Shown: piece after piece, positions 58,618 through 64,000 of the stretch
How the letters are laid out: each line of letters starts with the position of its first letter
How positions within the stretch are numbered: position 1 is the stretch's first letter
DNA from: Allohahella sp002354735
GTDB lineage: Bacteria > Pseudomonadota > Gammaproteobacteria > Pseudomonadales > Oleiphilaceae
Assembly (NCBI RefSeq): GCF_047946665.1
Contig: NZ_CP172312.1
Location: forward strand, 2,542,001 to 2,606,000
Direction of reading: 5' to 3'
Length of the DNA stretch: 64,000 bases
Notes under the pieces: model-generated
What the model saw: the letters and a program-made list of their open reading frames with translations, nothing else
Told to the model about the DNA's origin: nothing
Database searches by the model: none
Made by a program: the position numbers and the translations under genes

Positions 58618-60171
58618 TCAAAGCGAGGGATAGCCGGTGATGTCCCTAATGGACTTGTAGAGTGGCTGGAGCTGCTTGTACATGCGCTTGTAGACCTCGA
58701 CATATAGTCGTTCGTAAGTGGCCACGGCATGCTGCTGGGGTTCAAAACGCCTGCCAACTCTGGTCATCCTCTCCATTGCGCTACGATGGTCCGGGTAGAT
58801 CCCCAGGCCGACCATGGTATTGATAGCGGCGCCCAGGGCAGAGGTTTCAGCGGTATGAGGCCGTTCGACAGGGAGATTGAAGATATCGGCGGTCAGCTGC
58901 AGCGCGATATCGCTTTTCGACCCACCACCTGAAACCCGCAGATACTGCAGTTTCGTGCCAGAGCGCTTCTCTATCTTTTCCAGACCTTCACGCAGCCCAT
59001 AGGCCAGGCCCTCCAGGATGGCCCGGTAGATATGCGCCCGCGTATGAACATCGCCAAAGCCAATGATGCCGCCCTTGGCCTCGGGTCCAGGGTCGCGCGC
59101 GCCCGGCGACCAGTATGGCTGCAGAACCAGACCCATCGAACCCGCAGGGATGTCGCTGATCAACTTGTCCAGCACGGTCTCTGGTGCGACATCAAGCTGA
59201 TCCGCGAGCGCCACTTCGCGTGAGCCGAATTCCTTCTTGAACCAGCTCACCATCCAGAAGCCACGGTAGATATTGACTTCGGTGGCGAAACGACCAGGCA
59301 CTGCAGCGGGATACGGCGGCATATGGGGTTCCACCTCGAGATAGCTGTCGCGACAGGTGTTGATAGTTGCCGTGGTACCATAGCTGAGGCAGCCGATTTC
59401 AGGGGTATATCCGCCGGAGCCAAGAATTTCGCAGGCTTTGTCGCTGGCCGCAGCGAAGACTGGCAGCCCTTCGGGCAGTCCCATCTCGCCCGCCTGCTTC
59501 GCCTGCAACAGGCCAAGGCGCTCTCCCGGCTCCACAAGAACAGGCAGCTGATCCGGCCGCACCGGCAGCACATGCCAGCGCCAGTCCCGCTTGCCCGCCC
59601 AGCTGCGACGCTTGAAATCAAAAGGTATGTAGCCAACCTGCGAAGCGATCGAGTCGCGGAATTCGCCGGTGAGCTGGCAGTTCAGCCAGGCCGACAAGAG
59701 GCCAAAGCGTTGGGTTCGCTTCCACGCGTCCGGCTCATGCTCTGCAAGCCAGTTGAGCTGCGCCCTTTTGCAGAATCTTTCGATGGTATGGCTGACCCCA
59801 GCCAGTTTGAATAACAAGCGCCAGCGCGCGGGCAGTTGTGGCGTGCCGGCAGCCTCACGTTGATCTAGCCAGATGATGGCAGGTCGCAGCGCCCTGCCCT
59901 TATCATCCATGCACACGATGGTGCCGCGCTGAGTAGTCACGCTGAGGCCTTCGATTTGTGAGGGCTCTACCGCGCCAGACTGCCAGACCTGATGACAGGC
60001 TGTCAGCATGGCCTGCCAGTACACATCGACATTTTGCTCGGCCCAACCTGGCTGCGCAGAAAAGTAGGGCTCGATCTCCTGCTTGCCTGAAGCAACGACC
60101 TCGCCGTGCTCGTCAAACACAATGGCCCGAACGCTCTGGGTTCCGTTGTCGATAGCCATGACGTAGGTCAT
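58618..60171 (-). CDS. FGGY-family carbohydrate (probably glycerol) kinase
   Basis: A 517-residue sugar/polyol kinase with the N-terminal MAIDNGTQSVRAIVFDEHGE and the ATP-site VSGGGSKSDIALQLTADIF. Partnership with a glycerol-3-phosphate dehydrogenase gene, which it overlaps by four bases, suggests glycerol or a related polyol as substrate. The divergence from GlpK means another three-carbon alcohol is possible, so I give no symbol. Confidence 0.85.
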   Translation of the reverse strand: MTYVMAIDNGTQSVRAIVFDEHGEVVASGKQEIEPYFSAQPGWAEQNVDVYWQAMLTACHQVWQSGAVEPSQIEGLSVTTQRGTIVCMDDKGRALRPAIIWLDQREAAGTPQLPARWRLLFKLAGVSHTIERFCKRAQLNWLAEHEPDAWKRTQRFGLLSAWLNCQLTGEFRDSIASQVGYIPFDFKRRSWAGKRDWRWHVLPVRPDQLPVLVEPGERLGLLQAKQAGEMGLPEGLPVFAAASDKACEILGSGGYTPEIGCLSYGTTATINTCRDSYLEVEPHMPPYPAAVPGRFATEVNIYRGFWMVSWFKKEFGSREVALADQLDVAPETVLDKLISDIPAGSMGLVLQPYWSPGARDPGPEAKGGIIGFGDVHTRAHIYRAILEGLAYGLREGLEKIEKRSGTKLQYLRVSGGGSKSDIALQLTADIFNLPVERPHTAETSALGAAINTMVGLGIYPDHRSAMERMTRVGRRFEPQQHAVATYERLYVEVYKRMYKQLQPLYKSIRDITGYPSL

Positions 60172-61856
60172 GCTGCAGCGCCTTCAGAAGCTTTACCGGC
60201 GAACTCTTTGTCCGTTGCAGCATTTGCTCCAATGCTGAAGTAACGGCTGTAGAGGTCTTCATATCGGAGGCGCTCATTGCGCCACCTGGCATCATCCCAG
60301 TGCAGATGTTGCCTACAAAGCGGCTCAAGCCGACCAAACAGTTCAGTTCCACCGTTAGGCAGCAGATTCCCCAGGCGCGTGCGCCGCAGCAGCAGATCGT
60401 CGAGATGGAATACAGCTTCGTGCTGCAGGGCCCATTCAAGCTCGCACCACTGAAAGGCCGTATCAGCGATCAGTTCGTTCGAGTGATTCATGAGCGGAGC
60501 TGCAATACCATAACGCCCAGTAAGACGGCAAGATTGCCCGGCTGTTTGCTGATGGGTGTCGAAGATCGCCTGGCGAGAAGTGCCGGCACGAACATCAGTA
60601 TATTTGGCCGCATGGGCCAGCGCGTCCTGCGCAATCAGACGGAACGTGGTCAGTTTGCCGCCGGCTATGGTGATCAGGCCGTTGTCGTCCCAGATGGCAT
60701 GTTCGCGCTTCTCCTTCGATGGGTCGATCGCTGCGCCGCTGGCAATGACTGGCCTTACGCCGGACCAGCTGGAGACGATGTCACTGCGTGTGAGCTTGAT
60801 GCCGGGGAACAGTGCATCTATGCCTGAAAGCATATAGCTGGTTTCGGCTTCACTGATTGCAATATCCGCGGTATCTGACGTCGGCAGGCCCTTGGTGTGA
60901 TCAAGGTCGGTGGTGCCTATCACAGTAGCGCCTTCCCAGGGAAATACGAAGACGGGTCGCTTGTCTACGGGATGAAAATAGCTAACCGAAAAGGCGACGG
61001 GAAAGCGCCAGCTCGGCACAAGGAGGTGACTGCCGCGCAAGGGCCGAATCGCTGCCTCATGGCCTTCGTGCATGCGCAGGGTATCAGCCCATGCTCCGGT
61101 TGCACTGATCACCGTTCGGGCTCTGATCAGGAACGGCTCATCACTCTCGGCATCCGGACTGGTATCCACGACCCAGGCGCCTTCTATGCGCCCTTTCTGT
61201 CCATTATAACCGTCTGCTCGGGCGACAGCCTGCACACGCAGGTAGTTGAAGGCCTGCACACCGGTCTGCTGCGCTTCGAAAAGCACCCGCATCACCAGTC
61301 TGGCATCATCGGTAACCGCATCTGTAAACTGGGTGAGCGCTGAAAGACCCTGCTGTTTCAGGTTCGTCGCGAGCATGCCATGGTCGCGAGCTGGCCATTG
61401 ACGGTGACCCATGGCCTTTACCTGCTTTCGCTCAGCGCCTTGCCGTAGCGCCGCTGAGCGGGCGAAACGGTCGTAGACATGCAGCAGTTTGTCGAAGAGC
61501 CAGGCTGGCGGGAACTCCCCGCTATAGTGAGCCATGAGGAACTGCAATGGTTCGACCAGCCCCGCAGCCTCGACCATCATCCGCTCGCGCTCGGATACCG
61601 ACTCGCGTGCCAGCTGCAGCTGACCACTGCCGAGATAGCGCAGACCACCATGCACCATTTTTGACGACTTGCTCGACGTACCCCAGGCGAAATCGTTCTG
61701 CTCGCACAGTATTGCTGAACAACCGGCACGACCGGCTTCCCGCAGCACACCAGCGCCCGTGATGCCACCGCCAACCACGAGGACGTCAACAAAGGGCGGG
61801 GTCGCACGCCAGTCAGCGAGGGTGTTGCGGCGGGCTTCAGCCGACCAGAGTTTCAT
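60168..61856 (-). CDS. glpD: FAD-dependent glycerol-3-phosphate dehydrogenase/oxidase
   Basis: Oxidises glycerol-3-phosphate to dihydroxyacetone phosphate with transfer of electrons to quinone or oxygen. The 562 residues begin MKLWSAEARRNTLADW (ATG at 61856). The FAD motif is VVGGGITGAGVLREA, and GTTDLDHTKGLP lies in the substrate half. The ATG follows the oxidase stop TGA after one base, supporting the start. It sits between the alkyl-DHAP-synthase-like gene and the kinase. Confidence 0.9.
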   Translation of the reverse strand: MKLWSAEARRNTLADWRATPPFVDVLVVGGGITGAGVLREAGRAGCSAILCEQNDFAWGTSSKSSKMVHGGLRYLGSGQLQLARESVSERERMMVEAAGLVEPLQFLMAHYSGEFPPAWLFDKLLHVYDRFARSAALRQGAERKQVKAMGHRQWPARDHGMLATNLKQQGLSALTQFTDAVTDDARLVMRVLFEAQQTGVQAFNYLRVQAVARADGYNGQKGRIEGAWVVDTSPDAESDEPFLIRARTVISATGAWADTLRMHEGHEAAIRPLRGSHLLVPSWRFPVAFSVSYFHPVDKRPVFVFPWEGATVIGTTDLDHTKGLPTSDTADIAISEAETSYMLSGIDALFPGIKLTRSDIVSSWSGVRPVIASGAAIDPSKEKREHAIWDDNGLITIAGGKLTTFRLIAQDALAHAAKYTDVRAGTSRQAIFDTHQQTAGQSCRLTGRYGIAAPLMNHSNELIADTAFQWCELEWALQHEAVFHLDDLLLRRTRLGNLLPNGGTELFGRLEPLCRQHLHWDDARWRNERLRYEDLYSRYFSIGANAATDKEFAGKASEGAAA

Positions 61857-61857
61857 C

Positions 61858-63507
61858 TCAGTCTCCCGCCAGCTGTTCAGGCAAAGGTACACCGGGCGCA
61901 TCAGCGAGCAGCGTACCAGGATTGAGCAGACCAGCCGGATCGAAATGCTTCATGACTGCGCCAATGGCCTCCATCGCCACATCGCCCTTCTCTGCAGGTA
62001 GGTAGGGCGCGTGATCCTTGCCTACACCATGTTGATGGCTGATGGTGCCGCCATGCTCGACAATTATCCTCGACGTGCTGTGTTTCAGTTTTGCCCAGGT
62101 CTTCAATGTTTCGTCATAGCTGGCCTGACAAGGGAACACGTAGGTCGTGTATATCGAGCAGCCCTGGCTGTAAACGTGAGAGAGATGGGTGAATACGTGT
62201 GTCTTTGGTCCGGTAGTGCGCAGATTGTCTTCGATGGCATTGAGCAGACGGTCGACATTGCGCCAGTTGGTAGCGGTTTCCAGCGTATCCACTACGTAGC
62301 CCTGCTGCCACAGGGCCTCCCGCAGATAGGGCATCATGAAGCGCTTTTCTGCCCATTTCCGTCCGAGCAGTTCACCGGTCGACACAGCGCCAAAATCGCT
62401 GAGGACGTGCTTGAGCTGCTGTTTCACCGCGCTCACCTGGGCACGGCTACCGGTGACGCCAAGCGTCATCATGCACTTACCCTCAGCGGCGCCACGCCAG
62501 CCGAGATAGCGTTCCAGCCAGGCGATCTGTCCCGGATGTCCCGCAAGTGCGAGCTGCGTTTCTGTTTCCACGGCGTTCGAGACCCGCAGCATCGATAGCT
62601 GAGTCCGGCTCTGCACCAGGGCGCGGGCGGCATCGCGTGCTTTAGTCCAGTTTGGGAGGAAGAAGGCGAGGAAAGTCTCCTTCTCTGCGAGGCGGGTTAC
62701 CCTCACCTTGACCTCGGTGAGGATGCCCATGCGGCCTTCGCTACCCAGGCACCATTCGCGCAGATCAGGTCCGGCTGCCGAGGCTGGAAAGGCCGGTATG
62801 TCGAGTGCTTCGCCATCGCCACGCATCAGTTCGACACGACCACCGGCAAAGAGCTGTTCGATGCGGCCATAACGAAGGGATTGTTGGCCACTGGATCTGG
62901 TAACAACCCAGCCACCGAGGGTCGATAGCTCAAAGGACTGGGGAAAGTGCCCCAGCGTAAAGCCTTTCGCGCGTAACTGAGCTTCCAGGTGTGGTCCAGC
63001 AACGCCGGCTCCGAATGTCGCGATCTGACTCTCTTCGTCGAGATCCTGCAGACTGTTCATGCGCGACAGCGAAACGGTGAGCACGGGTTTGGACGTGCCC
63101 TCGACGGGATTGACGTGACCAGCCACGCTGGTGCCTCCGCCATAGGGAATCACGACAATATCATGACGCGCGCAGTGCACCAGCAGCTTGCGCACATCAG
63201 CACTGGAGCGTGGGAAGGCAACAGCGTCAGGAAAGGCACCGAAGCGGCCACTTCTCATGGCAAGCCAGTCAGCGAGGCTCTGCCCACGGGCATGACGAAT
63301 TCTGCTTTCGGCGTCGTGCATCACGTCAACGCCTGTTGCCTCAGCTATGCCCTGCAGACGTGAAGGCGGTACAAGCGCTTTCACCGCTTCCAGCTTGGCA
63401 TCAGGCAAAGGATAGCCTGCGCCTACTCGTTCGCCGAGGAAGGCCAGGCCCTGTTCGGGCAGATCCATAGCGGTGGCGGTATCGCCCCATCCGTTCCATC
63501 GTCGCAT
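61858..63507 (-). CDS. FAD-binding oxidase, alkyl-DHAP-synthase-like
   Basis: A 549-residue flavoprotein of the alkyldihydroxyacetonephosphate synthase/GlcD class. The start at 63507 (MRRWNGWGD) matches the family start and has GGAG eight bases upstream. The PCMH FAD domain has YGGGTSVAGHVNP, and the C-terminus has HGGTISHQHGVGKDH, the active-site signature of the synthases. True ether-lipid synthesis is rare in bacteria, so the role may be oxidation of an alkylglycerol or hydroxyacid feeding the glycerol phosphate genes in the same operon. Confidence 0.88.
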   Translation of the reverse strand: MRRWNGWGDTATAMDLPEQGLAFLGERVGAGYPLPDAKLEAVKALVPPSRLQGIAEATGVDVMHDAESRIRHARGQSLADWLAMRSGRFGAFPDAVAFPRSSADVRKLLVHCARHDIVVIPYGGGTSVAGHVNPVEGTSKPVLTVSLSRMNSLQDLDEESQIATFGAGVAGPHLEAQLRAKGFTLGHFPQSFELSTLGGWVVTRSSGQQSLRYGRIEQLFAGGRVELMRGDGEALDIPAFPASAAGPDLREWCLGSEGRMGILTEVKVRVTRLAEKETFLAFFLPNWTKARDAARALVQSRTQLSMLRVSNAVETETQLALAGHPGQIAWLERYLGWRGAAEGKCMMTLGVTGSRAQVSAVKQQLKHVLSDFGAVSTGELLGRKWAEKRFMMPYLREALWQQGYVVDTLETATNWRNVDRLLNAIEDNLRTTGPKTHVFTHLSHVYSQGCSIYTTYVFPCQASYDETLKTWAKLKHSTSRIIVEHGGTISHQHGVGKDHAPYLPAEKGDVAMEAIGAVMKHFDPAGLLNPGTLLADAPGVPLPEQLAGD

Positions 63508-63639
63508 TGCAGTGGCTCCAGTCGTGTGATCGAGATGCTGCATCCTAGCGCATTGGCAGAATTAGTCAGTGTCACTTACGGACAGGGGCGTGTATCATTT
63601 TGCGACATCATCAATCGAAACTTTCGTCACTGTCACGCC
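63508..63639. promoter_or_regulatory. Divergent promoter region of the glycerol-phosphate operon
   Basis: A 132-base gap between the AraC-type gene and the oxidase gene. It has a TATCAT -10-like element reading right (near 63594) and the inverted repeat TGTC-N7-GACA (63577-63591), a candidate binding site for the divergent regulator. No strong -35 box is seen. Confidence 0.3.
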
Positions 63640-64000
63640 ATGACCACAGCCACGTACACCTCAGCACAGGCGCCTGGACTGGTATCCCGGCCTGCTGCCC
63701 TGCAATATCTGCTGGCGGCTGGCGCGATGGGTCTGGATACGGCGCGTGCCTGTCAGGCAGCCGGGCTCTCTTTTGACGAGGTACTCGACAAGTCAGGCGG
63801 CATGCTGACCGGAGTCCAGCTTGCACAGATCCTGCAGAACCTGCTGCTACAGTCGGACGACCCCTTGCTGGGTTTGAAGAGTGGCGCCTTCGTGCAGCCC
63901 GGCAGCTATTCCGCCCTTGGCTATATTCTTATGAGCTGCAAGACCATAGGCCAGGCGGTCCACCGCATCGCGCCCTACGAGAAGCTGGTGGGCGATATGG
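63640..64000 (+). CDS. AraC-family regulator, cut by the window edge
   Basis: The first 120 residues of an AraC-type regulator with an Arabinose_bd-like domain (ALQYLLAAGAMGLDTARACQ, then SALGYILMSCKTIGQAVHR), similar in outline to the one beside fadH. The DNA-binding part is beyond the right edge. It diverges from the oxidase-glpD-kinase operon and is its probable regulator. Confidence 0.8.
   Translation, partial: MTTATYTSAQAPGLVSRPAALQYLLAAGAMGLDTARACQAAGLSFDEVLDKSGGMLTGVQLAQILQNLLLQSDDPLLGLKSGAFVQPGSYSALGYILMSCKTIGQAVHRIAPYEKLVGDM

Noticed and set aside
1..64000. CRISPR arrays, rRNA genes, prophage or replication origin
   Set aside because: No regularly spaced repeats, rRNA sequence, phage structural genes or DnaA-box clusters were seen. 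The tandem repeat near groES is only 14 bases long without spacers.

Overview
The window looks like a chromosomal segment of a gammaproteobacterium, probably a marine or hydrocarbon-associated member of the Pseudomonadales/Oceanospirillales neighbourhood. The evidence is the gene content: an nadK-to-pepN run with a YeaC-type protein, T2SS gspN-C-D, fxsA next to groES-groEL, YajQ, AmpG, two AraC regulators with the Arabinose_bd type of sensor, and a DUF1329/YCF48/RND group. Most genes read leftward. Both edges cut a gene: thrS on the left and an araC-type regulator on the right.

Layout. 1-8.1 kb: partial thrS, then a five-gene leftward unit (DUF1329 protein, YCF48 repeat protein, RND/MMPL transporter, TAXI binding protein, YiiD-type thioesterase) that suggests envelope handling of a hydrophobic substrate. 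8.2-16.5 kb: a seven-gene leftward unit from a coiled-coil protein through a PLP deaminase, nadK, a phosphatase, a rhomboid protease and YeaC to pepN. 16.6-21.2 kb: fadH with a divergent AraC regulator and a palindrome between them, a 33-residue acidic ORF, and an SGNH lipoprotein. 21.3-24.6 kb: tRNA-Val and tRNA-Asp from one promoter, a membrane-anchored coiled-coil protein, and purE-purK. 24.6-33.5 kb: gspN-C-D, groES-groEL behind a recognisable heat-shock promoter, fxsA, an SDR, an ATL protein and an orphan binding protein.

34-51 kb is the accessory heart: a leftward Tad (Flp) pilus locus. In transcription order it has a pilin, TadG-like and TadE-like proteins, a hypothetical, a 59-residue pilin-like protein not previously obvious because it is so short, CpaB, CpaC, an FHA-TadA ATPase, TadB, TadC, a lipoprotein, DUF192 and TadD. 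It then ends in a 1026-residue protein that joins a TadE-type N-terminus to a Hint autoprotease domain and a nuclease-like C-terminal toxin. Three small AT-richer genes follow, the first being the best immunity candidate, and then a broken IS3 element. This architecture suggests a polymorphic toxin carried or displayed by a Tad pilus, and it is the most notable system in the window. No prepilin peptidase (TadV) or TadZ is present here.

51-64 kb: two small divergent genes, a pair of paralogous lipoproteins, ampG-yajQ, a response regulator with a degenerate GGDEF domain, two paralogous putative small RNAs, an OsmC protein, and an operon for an alkyl-DHAP-synthase-like oxidase, a glycerol-3-phosphate dehydrogenase and an FGGY kinase with a divergent AraC regulator. 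The small RNAs share an 11-12 nt hairpin-loop motif that also appears in a hairpin just ahead of cpaC.
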